From Solenopsis invicta (lineage: Eukaryota > Arthropoda > Insecta > Hymenoptera > Formicidae): a stretch of DNA of 64,000 nucleotides. Below the pieces are notes generated by a model. The model had not been told where the DNA came from. It searched no databases and was given only the letters and a program-made list of their open reading frames with translations. Each line of letters opens with the position of its first letter. Within the stretch, counting starts at the first letter, position 1. The translations under genes and the position numbers were made by a program. Shown piece by piece: positions 43,046 through 55,498 of the stretch. Location: contig NC_052672.1 in assembly GCF_016802725.1 (NCBI RefSeq), positions 4,399,249 through 4,463,248 on the forward strand, in the 5' to 3' direction.

Positions 43046-43562
43046 CAAATTTTTCTCTAGTTGTGAACCCCTCGGACAGACCAAAGTTTCCTTGATCCTC
43101 TCGTAAATTATCACTTTAACATCATAATACATAATTTATTCACTTGATCAATAAAACTTGAGTAACTAATTAACGATCACTTCGAGTAACGATCACTGTA
43201 AATAATTATTAGTTATTCGGCGTGCGAAAATATGTAGCTCGATAAAACCCGTGTTTACGCGCGACGAACAGACAACACGTGTTTACTCGACAACAGGAAA
43301 GAGCCGACTGATTTTATGGGATACGTTATGATCGAATATGAATGCGTGATTGGTCGAACAGAAGTTAAAACGCGGCAATTTAAAAGTAAAGTAGTGATTA
43401 ATATTGTTTTTAATAATAAAATTTATTGAAAAATTTTTTTCTATTTATTTTATTAAAATTATTTTTTTATATCAAGAGATTCTACACTGAGAAAAAAAGT
43501 TATTAAATTTTAATAAATATTTGTTTGAATACTTGCAATGACATAATTTATTAAATGTAATT

Positions 43563-43702
43563 AAATATCTAGATTTCGTGCAATTCTTTGTTCGATTCTT
43601 CGACTGTATAAAGAATTTCCTGGCACTTCTCTTATTAAAATCATTAAAATTAAGTAGAAAATTAATTACATTTTTAAGTTAAAGGTAGCATTGTGATGTG
43701 AC

Positions 43703-43778
<76 letters not shown>

Positions 43779-44026
43779 TGAGAGAGTGAGAGGGGAGAAA
43801 GACTTGTGTGTTGTATTAGCTGAGCGCAGCAGGCACCACACCCGCGCGTAACGGTGAATGCGCCGCCCCTGCGTACCATCTGTATTCGACCCGTGATACG
43901 CTAACTTAATCGGGTGATATTTCAAAATCTAAGCGTCTGACAAATTTTTGGCAAAGGAAAAATCGTCTTAGAATTCGACCAGGATTACGTCCCTTGAAAG
44001 ACAACGGGTTATTCTGAATCACCCTG
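43563..44026 (-). repeat. Right TIR of the 26.6-kb element
   Basis: Inverted counterpart of 17449-17868, including a longer (GA)n tract at 43702-43792 and ending CCGTTGTC.. complement to CACCCTG at 44026. Confidence 0.85.
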
Positions 44027-44207
44027 TATATTCGCGTTTATTTTGTGAATGATGTAACAGAGAACTATCAAATTGCTGTCACATGTTCGGTATCTTACAA
44101 GGACTTTACATTATAAATGGCACGCAAATCTGCTTAACCGTATTCATTTAAATTAAAAAGATTCGATTTGGAACACGGTTCGGTTTACCCCACTCTCCCC
44201 TATGTTA

Positions 44208-45082
44208 TAGGCAAATTGTTCTTTTAGGGAAATAGTATCTGACTAGGCAAATGCTATCTGCCTTGTCAAATAGTTTACGTCTGTTTTTTGTGTTTACTTT
44301 TGTGTTTAAATGCTATTTTCCTAGTCAAATGCTATTTTCCTAGGCAAATGCTATTTGACTTAATCGCTGTTAGGCAAATGGTATCGTAAAGCATGCGTTG
44401 ACATTTCAATAATTATAAAGTTATAATCGTTACGATCGTTCTACAAGGTGTTTTTTTCAAAATTCATCAATTTTGAATTATGTAAGTACGTTTTCTTCAA
44501 AGGATACCTGTCAAGCTGCGCTAGATGAACGGAATTAATACCTGTAAGTTTCCCAATTTGTCCTTCGTTAAAAAATTAAGGACTTATATTTATGTAATAA
44601 AATAACTGTTTTAACGGTATTTATTAGATAATATATAATAGAGTACGGTAATACGCACACGCACATACAGTATACGTGCGCGCGGGGGAGGGGTGCAAGG
44701 AGGTGGGCCTATGGCCCACCCTCTCCCACACTCACCCCGTCATTAGTGAATCGGCTGAGACGTATTAGAAGAAGTATTACTGTACTCTACTCATCACCTT
44801 CGGTTCGCGGGGCAGTCCGAAACTTTGTTCTTCCAAATTCGTTTATTTCATGCGAAAACGCGTCAAATGAACCTAATTTCGTCAAAATCAAAGGTGGTCG
44901 GGATCTTTTGCACATTTAATCAAAATTGATTTCTACTTTCCTAAACAGCGTTCAGGCAAATGATATTTGCCTAGGAAAATAGCATTTCAATACAAATGAA
45001 CGGACAAAAGCTATTTGACAAGGCAGAAAGCATTTGCATAGTCAGATACTATTAATATTTTCCTAAAATAACCATTTGCCTA
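44208..45082. mobile_element. 875-bp element with TAGGCAAAT ends
   Basis: TIRs of about 70 bp: TAGGCAAATTGTTCTTTTAG and AATAGTATCTGACTAGGCAA, with complements at the right end (to ATTTGCCTA, 45082). Many internal copies of CAAATGCTATTT occur near both ends. The middle (44400-44900) is unique and noncoding. It abuts the GGGGAGAG element. Confidence 0.75.
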
Positions 45083-45778
45083 CGACATATATATAATGTA
45101 TTGAGAGAAAGGACGACGATCATCGAATATATTTGGAGTGGTAGAATATCATTATATCTCGTATAATTTGCATTGAATTCTAAGAGCAATCGTAAAACTT
45201 ACTTTAATTGTTACATTTTATTTAGACATTGTAGTGGAATATGATCGTCCGCTATGTGTATCTCTTTTGCGACTTTATAATCTCATTGTAAACGTTTTAT
45301 GTTTATTAGAAGTAAAGAAATTTATTGTCAAAAATTATGTTTTGCTTTAAAAAATTTTTAAGCCAAAAATGCTATTAAAAAATTTTTGTAAATAAGATAT
45401 ATATTATAAAATCTTTGTAAAATTTTGCTTTAAGACACTTATTTGTGTAAAAAATTTACAAAATTATTAATTTGTTATTTTATAAATAAAAGTATTTTTC
45501 ATGACATAATTCTGCAATATCTGCAATTTATTAGTCACAGAGTTCAACCAATCATCTTATCGATAAAAGCTCATTAGATAAATAGAACTAATGTAATTTA
45601 CAATTTTTATTGAAGAGGAGAAAAAAGGATGCATAGAATAGCAGGGGGATCGTAGGATACTAACTAGTGTCAAGAAAGACACTTTTATTTATAAAAAACA
45701 AATTAATTTAATTATAAAAAACAAATTAATTTCTTTTATTATATACATATGTTTTATATAATACCTACTGTATATATA
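45083..45778. other. AT-rich intron sequence
   Basis: No open frame, repeat or element end is recognised here. It is presumably original intron of FLYWCH-MULE copy 2 or an old decayed insertion. Confidence 0.4.
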
Positions 45779-46139
45779 CAGGGTGTCACAAAATATTCAT
45801 TTATGCTCTCGTGGGTTGATAGAGCAAGTAAAACTGAGAAGAAAAGTCGTTTACTATTTTTCATTATTCGTAATAGTTACCAAGATAAAAATTAGTAAAA
45901 CTAGGGTAGTCGCGGGTGGCGCGGCGGCGCGTTAAGGAGAGAGAAGCATTATTATCTACCGGCCAGCGCGCTGGTGCTCGGCTGCCACACACGCAAAGCT
46001 ACGCACATACGTGTTTCGAATTTTACTCATTTTTATTTCGGTAATTGCAAATAATGGAAAATGGTAAAGGACTTTTCTTCTCAGTATGAGTGGCTCTATC
46101 AATCCACAAGAGCATAAGTAAATATTTTGGGACACCCTG
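45779..46139. mobile_element. 361-bp TA-flanked MITE
   Basis: Ends CAGGGTGTCACAAAATATTC and the complement of CAGGGTGTCCCAAAATATTT; TIRs extend to GGTTGATAGAGC (about 50 bp). TA flanks both sides. Noncoding, with a CG-rich centre near 45910-46000. Confidence 0.85.
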
Positions 46140-46146
46140 TATATAT

Positions 46147-46148
<2 letters not shown>

Positions 46149-46221
<73 letters not shown>

Positions 46222-46238
46222 CGTGCGTGCGTGTTTGT
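46149..46238. repeat. (TG)n microsatellite
   Basis: TG tract with GCGCGCGTG interruption, between the 361-bp MITE and Tc1 copy B. Confidence 0.95.
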
Positions 46239-47068
46239 ATATGTATATGTGTGTATATATATATACACTACTCAAAAGAAAATAGGGAACACTTTCCAGA
46301 CACCAAAAATTAGGCTATTTTCAAATGACTGTAACTCGGTGAAAAATCATCGTAGATAAAAAATAAAAAAAGCATTTTGAAGCTTGAAGATCCAACTTTA
46401 ACGCTCTATCAGCAGATTTTCAAAATTCTTTTAACTTCCTTGTCTTATGCAGTAAAAAAGCACACCCTGTTTTGTTCCTTAAAATTTCGTATTTTTGACA
46501 CTTTGCAGCTCGACCAACAAATTTTTTTCGAACAATTCAAGTAAAGCTTCATAAACTACAACATTTTGCCTACAAAATGCTTTTTTTAAAATTTTTCTAC
46601 GATTTTTTTGACCGAGTTACGCTACTTTGAAGCTAAACCTGCATTTTTTACAAATGATATCCGTACTCCGTGAAAAATCATCGTAGACAAAAAATCAAAA
46701 AACCATTTTAAAGCTCGAAGTTCCAGCTTTAACATGCTGTTAATGGTTTTCAAAAATTTTCTCAATTTCTTAGTACTATGCCCCAAAAAAGATACACTGT
46801 TTTTTCCTTAAAATAACGTATTTTTAACAGCCTGTAGCTCAATAAAAAAATTTTTCTCGACAAATCCAATGCAAGTGCCATAAAGTATGACATTTTCTCT
46901 ACAAAATGCTTTTTTTAAAGTTTTCTCTACGATTTTTTTTGACCGAGTTACAAGACTTTGAAGATATACATTTTTTACAGTACATTTTTCCGAAAAATGA
47001 CGTCTACCGCCGACATTAGCATTACCCAATGTGCACCACGTGGAGGTTGTCGGTCGGATTTTTGCACA

Positions 47069-47142
<74 letters not shown>

Positions 47143-47241
47143 CACAGCAGAGATAAGGACCCCGCAGTTCGTCACTTCTGCAGTATTTAATGACTCCAAA
47201 CCCTCTCTGCTGTGTGTGTATGCGCTCGCGCGCATGAGAGT

Positions 47242-48255
47242 TCAATAGTGTGTATTTCCTCCTCTCTGATCAATTACTGCTTGCAAGCGTTCTCGCATAT
47301 TTATACATCTTGCAATACGATCTTGCGGAATGTTGTGCCAAATTTCCGTTAAAATTTCTCCCAATTCTTCTAAATTTCGCGGCTGTTCCTCGCGACGCCT
47401 TAATCGTCGTTCCATTTCATCCCAAATGTGCTCGATTGGATTTAAGTCCGGGCTATTGGCGGGATGATTTAACAGTCTAATTGCGTGTCGTTGAAAAAAA
47501 CGTCGCGTTATATTCGCCGTATGAGGTCGAGCGTTGTCCTGCATAAAAATAAAGTTCCGACAGGTTCGATTTAATAGCAAAACGTGTGGTCGTAGAATAT
47601 CGTTGATATAACGAACACCCGTCATTGCCGGAGGTGGCAGGATCACTAGATCACTTCGTCTTGTAAGTGATATACACCCCCACACCATCACGGAACCGCC
47701 GTTGTAGGATCGTATTGGCATAACGCAACGTCGATCATAGCGTTCATTTCGTCGACGCCAAGTACGTATACGAGCATCATTGCCATAAAGGCAAAAACGT
47801 GATTCGTCGGAGAAATATACATTTCTCCAATCCCTAGCGGTCCAATTTATGTGATCGCGCGCAAATTGATAACCTACTTGGCGATGTACGAGTGTGAGTC
47901 TTGGTACTTGTGCACGAACACGAGAACGAAGACCGGCTTCTCTCAAACGGTTGCGAATTGTTTGTTCGCACACATGGCGCAAATGAATGTCATTACGAAT
48001 GTTTCTTGCGGTAATTATTCGTCTTTCTAATGCATAACGAACAATGGCTCGATCTTGTCTATTTGTCGTTAATCGAGAACGACCACTACCTTCACGTCTC
48101 GTGTAATTTCCCGTGTCTTGATATCGTAACCAAGCTCTACTCACTACGGACACAGATGCACCAATATCTTGCGCCACATAACGCATACTAAAACCTTGTT
48201 GCAAAAGCGCAATTATGCGTGCAACTTCTACGGCCGATAAATGTCTACGCGCCAT
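47242..48255 (-). CDS. Tc1-family transposase, DD34E, full length (copy B)
   Basis: 337 codons from ATG 48255 (MARRHLSAVEVARI). Same domains as copy A: two N-terminal helix-turn-helix motifs, then YFSDESRFCL, FMQDNARPHTA and NSPDLNPIEHIW. It differs from copy A at about ten residues (for example R for C in DESRF, R for W in RRLRRRE). Open throughout, so possibly active. Confidence 0.93.
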   Translation of the reverse strand: MARRHLSAVEVARIIALLQQGFSMRYVAQDIGASVSVVSRAWLRYQDTGNYTRREGSGRSRLTTNRQDRAIVRYALERRIITARNIRNDIHLRHVCEQTIRNRLREAGLRSRVRAQVPRLTLVHRQVGYQFARDHINWTARDWRNVYFSDESRFCLYGNDARIRTWRRRNERYDRRCVMPIRSYNGGSVMVWGCISLTRRSDLVILPPPAMTGVRYINDILRPHVLLLNRTCRNFIFMQDNARPHTANITRRFFQRHAIRLLNHPANSPDLNPIEHIWDEMERRLRRREEQPRNLEELGEILTEIWHNIPQDRIARCINMRERLQAVIDQRGGNTHY

Positions 48256-48407
48256 TTTGAAAATTCCGTGTCGCTTATCACACTGCGAGAATCGCCGGCG
48301 TACTAAACAAAATTTTATTGTATTGAGCATGCAATGTTTACATATGGTCATCTTTGTCTAAAAAGAGATTTTTTTAGACTAAGACGACTATATGTTTACA
48401 GTTCACA

Positions 48408-48999
48408 GGATTGGAGAAATGTATATTTCTCCGACGAATCATGTTTTTGCCTTTATGGCAATGATGCTCGTATACGTACTTGGCATCGACGAAATGAACG
48501 CTATGATCGACGTTGCGTTATGCCAATACGATCCTACAACGGCGGTTCCGTGATGGTGTGGGGGTGTATATCACTTACAAGACGAAGTGATCTAGTGATC
48601 CTGCCACCTCCGGCAATGACGGGTGTTCGTTATATCAACGATATTCTACGACCACACGTTTTGCTATTAAATCGAACCTGTCGGAACTTTATTTTTATGC
48701 AGGACAACGCTCGACCTCATACGGCGAATATAACGCGACGTTTTTTTCAACGACACGCAATTAGACTGTTAAATCATCCCGCCAATAGCCCGGACTTAAA
48801 TCCAATCGAGCACATTTGGGATGAAATGGAACGACGATTAAGGCGTCGCGAGGAACAGCCGCGAAATTTAGAAGAATTGGGAGAAATTTTAACGGAAATT
48901 TGGCACAACATTCCGCAAGATCGTATTGCAAGATGTATAAATATGCGAGAACGCTTGCAAGCAGTAATTGATCAGAGAGGAGGAAATACACACTATTGA
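48408..48999 (+). pseudogene. 5'-truncated Tc1 transposase in right arm of copy B
   Basis: Open from DWRNVYFSDES to the normal C-terminus (GGNTHY) but lacking the DNA-binding half. Upstream open codons from 48334 come from loop sequence. Unlike its equivalent in copy A, it has no frameshift. Confidence 0.85.
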
Positions 49000-49103
49000 A
49001 CTCTCATGCGCGCGAGCGCATACACACACAGCAGAGAGGGTTTGGAGTCATTAAATACTGCAGAAGTGACGAACTGCGGGGTCCTTATCTCTGCTGTGAT
49101 ACA

Positions 49104-49179
<76 letters not shown>

Positions 49180-50021
49180 TGTGCAAAAATCCGACCGACA
49201 ACCTCCACGTGGTGCACATTGGGTAATGCTAATGTCGGCGGTAGACGTCATTTTTCGGAAAAATGTACTGTAAAAAATGTATATCTTCAAAGTCTTGTAA
49301 CTCGGTCAAAAAAAATCGTAGAGAAAACTTTAAAAAAAGCATTTTGTAGAGAAAATGTCATACTTTATGGCACTTGCATTGGATTTGTCGAGAAAAATTT
49401 TTTTATTGAGCTACAGGCTGTTAAAAATACGTTATTTTAAGGAAAAAACAGTGTATCTTTTTTGGGGCATAGTACTAAGAAATTGAGAAAATTTTTGAAA
49501 ACCATTAACAGCATGTTAAAGCTGGAACTTCGAGCTTTAAAATGGTTTTTTGATTTTTTGTCTACGATGATTTTTCACGGAGTACGGATATCATTTGTAA
49601 AAAATGCAGGTTTAGCTTCAAAGTAGCGTAACTCGGTCAAAAAAATCGTAGAAAAATTTTAAAAAAAGCATTTTGTAGGCAAAATGTTGTAGTTTATGAA
49701 GCTTTACTTGAATTGTTCGAAAAAATTTGTTGGTCGAGCTGCAAAGTGTCAAAAATACGAAATTTTAAGGAACAAAACAGGGTGTGCTTTTTTACTGCAT
49801 AAGACAAGGAAGTTAAAAGAATTTTGAAAATCTGCTGATAGAGCGTTAAAGTTGGATCTTCAAGCTTCAAAATGCTTTTTTTATTTTTTATCTACGATGA
49901 TTTTTCACCGAGTTACAGTCATTTGAAAATAGCCTAATTTTTGGTGTCTGGAAAGTGTTCCCTATTTTCTTTTGAGTAGTGTATATAAAAGAAATATAAT
50001 TATTCATATTTAATATTTTAG

Positions 50022-50750
50022 GCACTTTTACGTAAATGGAATTCTTTGGGGCTAACAAATACATCAAATACAGTGTTGTCTATGCCTATGACTTTTCCAT
50101 TACTTCCAGAGGACTATTTCGTACAAGCAATAAAACTTTTGCATGATAATTGCAGTACATATTCTAAACATAATGAAATTATGCAATTTTTGGCATATAT
50201 TGAAAAAACTTGGTTACCAAAAGCACCAAAAGTTAGCGTGTATAATTGTCCTGTGAGGACAAATAATTTAGTGGAAAGTTTTAATAGTACCTTAAGACGA
50301 GAACTAGGAGCACCTCAAAATTTATGGATCTTTTTAGGTAGTTTTACAATCTAATTACATGAATGTTCTATGGAATCCAAGTTAAAATTTATAAGTGTTT
50401 TATTCATTTGTTGCGTTGTTTATTTTTATTTTATTGTATTTTTCATACATTAGTTTTTGCTCTTTTATATTTCCTATGTTTACTTTTAAATCAGAAATTT
50501 TTTCTTTTTATATGTGTATTATTTAATAAAATCTGTTTTAATTTTAGATAAATTAGAAAAATTAATTTTGGACCAAGAAATTCAGTTTGAACGTCTTCAA
50601 TATAATGAAAATGCGACTAATATACGTGCTCGAAAAGAAAAAGAACGCGATTTAAAGATAAAAGAAGCACAAATGAATTTAATTTTAGGAAGATATTACA
50701 GAATTAAATTTAAAGATATAATGTATTATTTAAAAAATTTATATAAATAA
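50022..50750 (+). pseudogene. FLYWCH / MULE transposase gene, copy 2, exons 5-6
   Basis: Exon 5 (50022-50337) follows the acceptor TATTTTAG and reads RKWNSLGL, FPLLPEDYFVQAIKLL, KTWLP, RTNNLVESFN and LWIFL, colinear with exon 5 of copy 1 (1797-1483). Exon 6 (50548-50750) reads KLEKLILDQEIQFERLQ, is rich in Lys/Glu and ends at TAA. Both are open. The donor at the end of exon 4 is at 15114, so this is the 3' part of the gene at 14060, separated by 34.9 kb of nested elements. The RTNNLVES Glu is the expected third catalytic residue. Confidence 0.78.
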
Positions 50751-50789
50751 TATAATCATATTCGATAGAAAACTTCGACCGATATATAA

Positions 50790-51378
50790 AAACACAATAT
50801 AACAATCGAAATGCCTTATTGATCATAGCTAGATATTAGAGCTGATATTATATTTATTGTGTGAATTGATATTTCAAGTTGACGAAACTGTGCGCCAAAT
50901 AAATTTTCGGTCCTAAAACACCATACTAAATTGAACAAGAAATAATAAAATTACGTTATTAAATTGAAAGTCAATTTATAAACAAATGATGCTAATGAGC
51001 ATCAAAATGTGAGAATTCTTTCCTCTTAAACATAAGCCTCAGTGATTGAGTTGGTTAAGGCACCCGCCATCGAAAGTTGGCAGGTCCGAAGTTTCCCTAG
51101 CAAAGGTATTATTTTACACAACAAATTCTTTATTGTTTTTTAGGAGGAAAAAGTTTTCATATTTAGATGCTTGTTAGTATTGTTATTATTAAATTGGCTT
51201 TCAATTTAATAACTTAATATTATTATTCAATTTACAATTAAAACTATATATTAAGATCGAAAATTTATTTGGCACGTAGTTTTGTGAACTTGAAAAGGAA
51301 TATAAAATCACACAATGAATATCAGCACTAAGATCTAACTATATATAATAAAGCATTTCGATTTTTTATATTGCGCAT
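50790..51378. mobile_element. Fold-back element with tRNA-like core, after copy 2
   Basis: Outer repeats CAATCGAAATGCCTTATT and AATAAAGCATTTCGAT, then TGTGCGCCAAATAAATTTTC with GAAAATTTATTTGGCACGTA, then TTATTAAATTGAAAG with CTTTCAATTTAATAA. About 590 bp. The loop holds the tRNA-like segment. Layout matches the element at 3325-3775. Confidence 0.7.
51034..51150 (+). repeat. tRNA-derived SINE-like segment
   Basis: GCCTCAGTGATTGAGTTGGT TAAGGC (A-box-like) and GGCAGGTCCGAAGTTTCCC (B-box-like), then a T-rich part with CAAATTCTTTATTG. Homologous in outline to 3487-3600. Confidence 0.5.
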
Positions 51379-51661
51379 AATTTAGTATTACAAATGTAAT
51401 AATATATGAATATTACAAATATAATATACAAATATAACATATCATACACTCACTTCATTTATAGATTACCACTTGAACAATTCCTAAAAATATTCACTGG
51501 TATTTCTGGAACTCCTTTGTAGGTATTTCTGGAACTCCCAAACATAGTACAAATGACGAAGGTTCGTACAAATAATATGATATATTTAAAATTTTATTGT
51601 TACAGGTATAACATTTGATATTTGCAGTAATCATAATTGACTATTTTATTACTATATTTTA

Positions 51662-51892
51662 GACAAAGAGAATGTACCTATCACGGAACTAGAAAATAAA
51701 AAAAAAAAATTTTTTACGGAAGACATAACAAATAATAAAAGTCCGAAAAAGAACACAGAAAATATAGCGGATAATAAAAAGCAGGAAAATGAAAATATTC
51801 ATAAAAGAGATGTGGCAAAAAGTAAAAGTCAAATTAATTCTAAAATAAATGAACCACGAATTATAGTGAATTATAGAATTAACAAGAAATAA
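51662..51892 (+). CDS. Possible Lys-rich terminal exon
   Basis: After the acceptor-like CTATATTTTAG, about 77 open codons read DKENVPITELENKKKK, NNKSPKKNTENIADNKK and RIIVNYRINKK then TAA. It is AT-rich, so chance openness is possible. It could be an alternative last exon of the FLYWCH-MULE copy 2 transcript or unrelated. The rest of 51379-52117 shows nothing clear. Confidence 0.3.
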   Translation, partial: DKENVPITELENKKKKFFTEDITNNKSPKKNTENIADNKKQENENIHKRDVAKSKSQINSKINEPRIIVNYRINKK

Positions 51893-52117
51893 ACGAAAAA
51901 CGTTGGAAATGACCAACAATCTTTACCGTTCATCTTTTACTACAAATAACACAAATAATACTCCCAACAAAGTACTACATGCTCGATTATTATTTGTATA
52001 AACACAAATTCCTTAATCTTTTGTCTAATTTAAACAATTTTTAGGTGACGCATAAAAGAAAGAAAATGTAATAAACGAAACTAATACAGTATGTTTAGGT
52101 ATGTTTCTTATAATGTA

Positions 52118-52317
52118 CACCCAGCGAAAATGATTCTGTTCCTGGAGAAATTTTCCAAACGAAGAAGTTACCACTTTCTAAATACTCGCAGTTCATGATT
52201 AATGAAACGACTAGAGCTTATTAGTCGTTACGTTAATCATGAACTGTAAATATGTAGAAAATGGTGACTTCTCAGCTTGAAAAATTTCCTCAGGGACAGA
52301 ATCATTTTCGCTGGGTG
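52118..52317. mobile_element. 200-bp palindromic MITE, TA-flanked
   Basis: CACCCAGCGAAAATGATTCT and its complement at the ends, with the arms pairing nearly to the centre (AGTTCATGATTAA and TTAATCATGAACT). TA on both sides. Confidence 0.88.
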
Positions 52318-53015
52318 TACAGTGTAATTCCATGATCTATTTCTATGTTTTTTTTCAATACTGTAACGTGTTACTTATAAAAATTTCAGATTCTGCTTAT
52401 TGGTTTACAATAGATGACGCATTGGAGTGAGAAGACTACTGCAGAAAGTGACAATTTAAAAGAATATGTAGTAAAATGTGAACTCAAAATTAGTTATTTT
52501 TAGTTTCTCATGGCTGTTAATCTTCCATCGTGATATTTCTAGGACCGATTGTTTATCATATGGATGTTAAAACAATTATATTTAATTCGTGTTTTGTCAG
52601 TTGAAAACTTTTAATATTAGGTTGATCACAGCGCACGTTAAGTTAATGTTATATATATTTTATAAAAAGAAAAATTTTTTTTTTTTAAGAGAGATGGTTA
52701 TTACCGTACACAAAAGAAGTAAATATTGTTCTTTTCACATCACACATGGAATACACAGAAGTTTTTATGGTAAGCAATTTTTATTTTACACAAAATACCG
52801 ATATTATAAAACAAACATTTTCAAATAATATGTAATAAAATCTGTAACAAAATGTAATAAAATACATTAATCTAATAAAAAATAAAAAAACTAGTGTACT
52901 GATGTAAAAAGCTATAAATAGCATTAATTTTTGAAGAATGCTTTCCCAAAACTTCATAATCGCTAATGTATGATACTAGTTTCTAGTTTTCGAAATAATA
53001 TTTTCAACTATTTTC
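52318..53015. other. AT-rich sequence without recognisable features
   Basis: No coding region, repeat or element end is supported here. Confidence 0.4.
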
Positions 53016-53255
53016 AAGGCTGCTGAGTAGTCGCCGCGGCCATAAATTGAAATCATGATGTTATAAGCGAGAAAGTACAGTCACACGTAAAAGTTTCTTG
53101 CGTGCCATTTGCAAATAGAGGTTTAATAAAATAATATACATTGCTTCAAAACGCTTGTAAAAATAGGTCTCAACTCTCCTTTTCCCATTTAACAGTCAGT
53201 AAATAGATGTAAAGAGCACGTGAAATGAAGCCTATTCAGGTAAAAGAACATATCT
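53016..53255. mobile_element. Partial copy of the TTAA-type element found at 62153
   Basis: AAGGCTGCTGAGTAGTCGCC, GCGGCCATA, TGCCATTTGCAAATA, CAGTCAGTAAATAGATGTAAA and GCACGTGAAATGAAG match 62151-62580 in order with substitutions. The right end is missing. Confidence 0.7.
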
Positions 53256-53524
53256 TTATATTATGCATGCGAACGAATCTTCATATTATGGGCTTTCGGG
53301 ATCACTGAATTAAAATCCGCTGCCAGATCTGTAAAATTCAATATGACGGACAAAATACTCATAACTAAATGAAATCTATTTGCATTTATGCGTTCACACA
53401 CTGATTACAAAAAAGTATGAATAAACCTTTTTTATTTCAATTATTATAACTCAAAATAATTTATTTAATACGGTGTGCAAAAAAAAGATTAAATAATAAA
53501 ATCTCTTTGCTAGTAAATTACAGG

Positions 53525-53525
<1 letters not shown>

Positions 53526-53563
<38 letters not shown>
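53526..53563. repeat. (GA)n microsatellite
   Basis: Simple GA tract of about 38 bp. Confidence 0.95.
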
Positions 53564-53565
<2 letters not shown>

Positions 53566-53766
53566 CTAAAATGTCAAAAATTATACATAAATTTTTATTA
53601 TATAAACCTTACAATTTGTCGCAAAATTACACTTATTCACAGAAACTTATATTTTTTCAACTTTGTGTTGAAAATAGAATCTGCAAAAATCGTATTTAAA
53701 AATAAATCACAGAAACATTTAAAATATAAAATTTCGAGTCTGACCGATTGAAATCATACATCCCGT

Positions 53767-54118
53767 TCACAACTTGTATCCGATTGGGACCGCCGTGTGT
53801 CGAGTGGCTTTACGTGTCCGTTTTAATTTGTGTCCAATTGGAATCGTGTCCGATTGGGACCGCCGTGTGTCCGTTTCAACTTGTGTCCGATTGGGACCGT
53901 CGTATGTCCGTAACCGTCGTGTGTCCGTTTCAATTTGTGTCCGATTGGGATAACAGTGTGTCCGTTTCAAGTTGTGTTCGATTGGGATCGTGTCCGATTG
54001 GGACCGCCGTGTGTCCGATTGGAACTGTGTCCGATTGGGAACGCCGTGTGTCCGTTTGGAATTGGCGTGTGTCCGATTGGGAAACTATGCGGTGTCCGAC
54101 TGGTTTTGTGCGCATCTG
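53767..54118. repeat. GTGTCCGATTGGGACCG minisatellite
   Basis: At least ten irregular units built from GTGTCCGATTGGGACCGCC and GTGTCCGTTTCAACTT. Open frames across it in several phases are repeat artefacts. Confidence 0.9.
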
Positions 54119-54127
54119 GGACTCTCC

Positions 54128-54140
54128 CTATATATATATA

Positions 54141-54203
<63 letters not shown>
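54128..54203. repeat. (AT)n microsatellite
   Basis: Almost pure AT tract directly after the minisatellite. 54204-54512 shows nothing recognisable. Confidence 0.95.
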
Positions 54204-54209
<6 letters not shown>

Positions 54210-54512
54210 ATAATTTTATAGAATTTTATTTGAACCTATAGGTTTTTATTAAATTTCTATGATAAATTATATGCGATTTCTAACATTTCTAACATATTTA
54301 CAGCACCCAGCACCCGCAAACATGAAATGAGATAAATACAGGTTGGCTCAGTTTTAACTAGTTGCAACCGTTTCCACCGGGTTCAATTTGCTGCCATTCC
54401 ATCATAGACTTAGAAAACTAGACCGAGCGTAAACTGATATCTTGGACAAAAGAGGGTGTGATAATTGTCATAAAAGGAAAACGCATATAGCTTATGGACC
54501 AGAGAACAACTT

Positions 54513-54655
54513 CGGTATTCATAGTCGATTCTTACTTCAAGACCATCTTAAGTAATATCTTAAAATACTAATACAGCTCTCGGATTAGTTATCATCATCT
54601 TAAGATGATACTTAAGACAGTCTTAAATATACGTAAGAATCGACTATGAATACCG
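54513..54655. mobile_element. 143-bp MITE with GGTATTCATAGTCGATTCTTAC ends
   Basis: Inverted terminal repeats GGTATTCATAGTCGATTC and complement; ATCTTAAG repeats inside. Noncoding. Confidence 0.75.
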
Positions 54656-54810
54656 GTCTTAGACTCGGAAATATTCGGAATATTCGGCATGTTTACACAT
54701 AACGTCAAGCCGAGTTTGTACTTTATTACCCCTTACCGCGTTTATCACCACCCCAAGCGTATGCTCGGGGTGTGCACTCCACTAGAACTTGTGGATTGAA
54801 GTGAGAGTAA

Positions 54811-54955
54811 GAGCCACTTGCACCAACGCCGATTAACTTAACTGCCGATTAAGTGTAAACAGTGATTGATCAATTTTACTTAAGGATAATGCGATTGGTC
54901 AATTCCGATAGAAAAATCAACCGATTAAGTTAATCGGCGTTGGTGCAAGTGGCCC
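54811..54955. mobile_element. 145-bp MITE with GCCACTTGCACCAACGCCGA ends
   Basis: Left GAGCCACTTGCACCAACGCC and right complement GGCGTTGGTGCAAGTGGCCC, continuing through GATTAACTTAA. Noncoding. Confidence 0.8.
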
Positions 54956-54989
54956 TGAACTGACCTGAATCCGACATGTTTCCATCCGG

Positions 54990-55110
54990 CGGGTCCCGAT
55001 AGCACACAAGCCACTCAAACGGCCGATGCATAGTGATTTTCCGTAGGTTAAGTTAGATAAGTCAAGATGATTGGTTCGTGGGCTTTCGCACCGTGCGCTA
55101 TCGGAACCCG
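54990..55110. mobile_element. 121-bp MITE with CGGGTTCCGATAGC ends
   Basis: CGGGTCCCGATAGCACAC and the complement GTGCGCTATCGGAACCCG. Noncoding. 55111-55494 shows nothing recognisable. Confidence 0.65.
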
Positions 55111-55498
55111 TCCGTTTCTATCGACTTCAATTTGGTTCTACACCGAATTGGATGCAGATTAATGCCTCGGTGGAAACTAGACCAATAGCAATTATTGTGG
55201 GTCAAGTAGGTGGCATCGGTGCTTGGTAGCATACCTGTTACAATTGCATGAGAATCTGCATTATCTTGGCTTGATTCTTCAACAGTTTTAAATAATTACA
55301 AACTACGTGATAAAGAATTACCCATATTCGCATCATAGTAAACACTTAAAGTTTAAAGATTATACAATGACGCACTCTAGCGTAGTATTTGACATCGTTC
55401 TCACTTTTAACCTGTAAGTAATTTTTATTGTTAATTTATCCCTAAAATACTAGGCCATAAAGTGATATTTATAATTTCATAATATGTTATAAAATATT

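Larger units (their letters stand above)
46266..49981. mobile_element. Fold-back Tc1 element, copy B
   Basis: Same ends (CACTACTCAAAAGAAAATAG) and TA flanks as copy A but in the opposite orientation. Arms are 46266-47833 and 48408-49981, with a 574-bp loop (47834-48407). The arm/loop junctions (CCAATCC|CTAGCGG and CACA|GGATTGG) match those of copy A, so the fold-back structure existed before either insertion. CA/TG tract lengths account for most of the length difference. Arms carry (TG)n at 47071-47131 and (CA)n at 49105-49178. Confidence 0.95.

Noticed and set aside
53748..54221. 157-codon protein rich in VSDWD motifs
   Set aside because: Translation of the minisatellite and the adjacent AT tract; several frames are open for the same reason.
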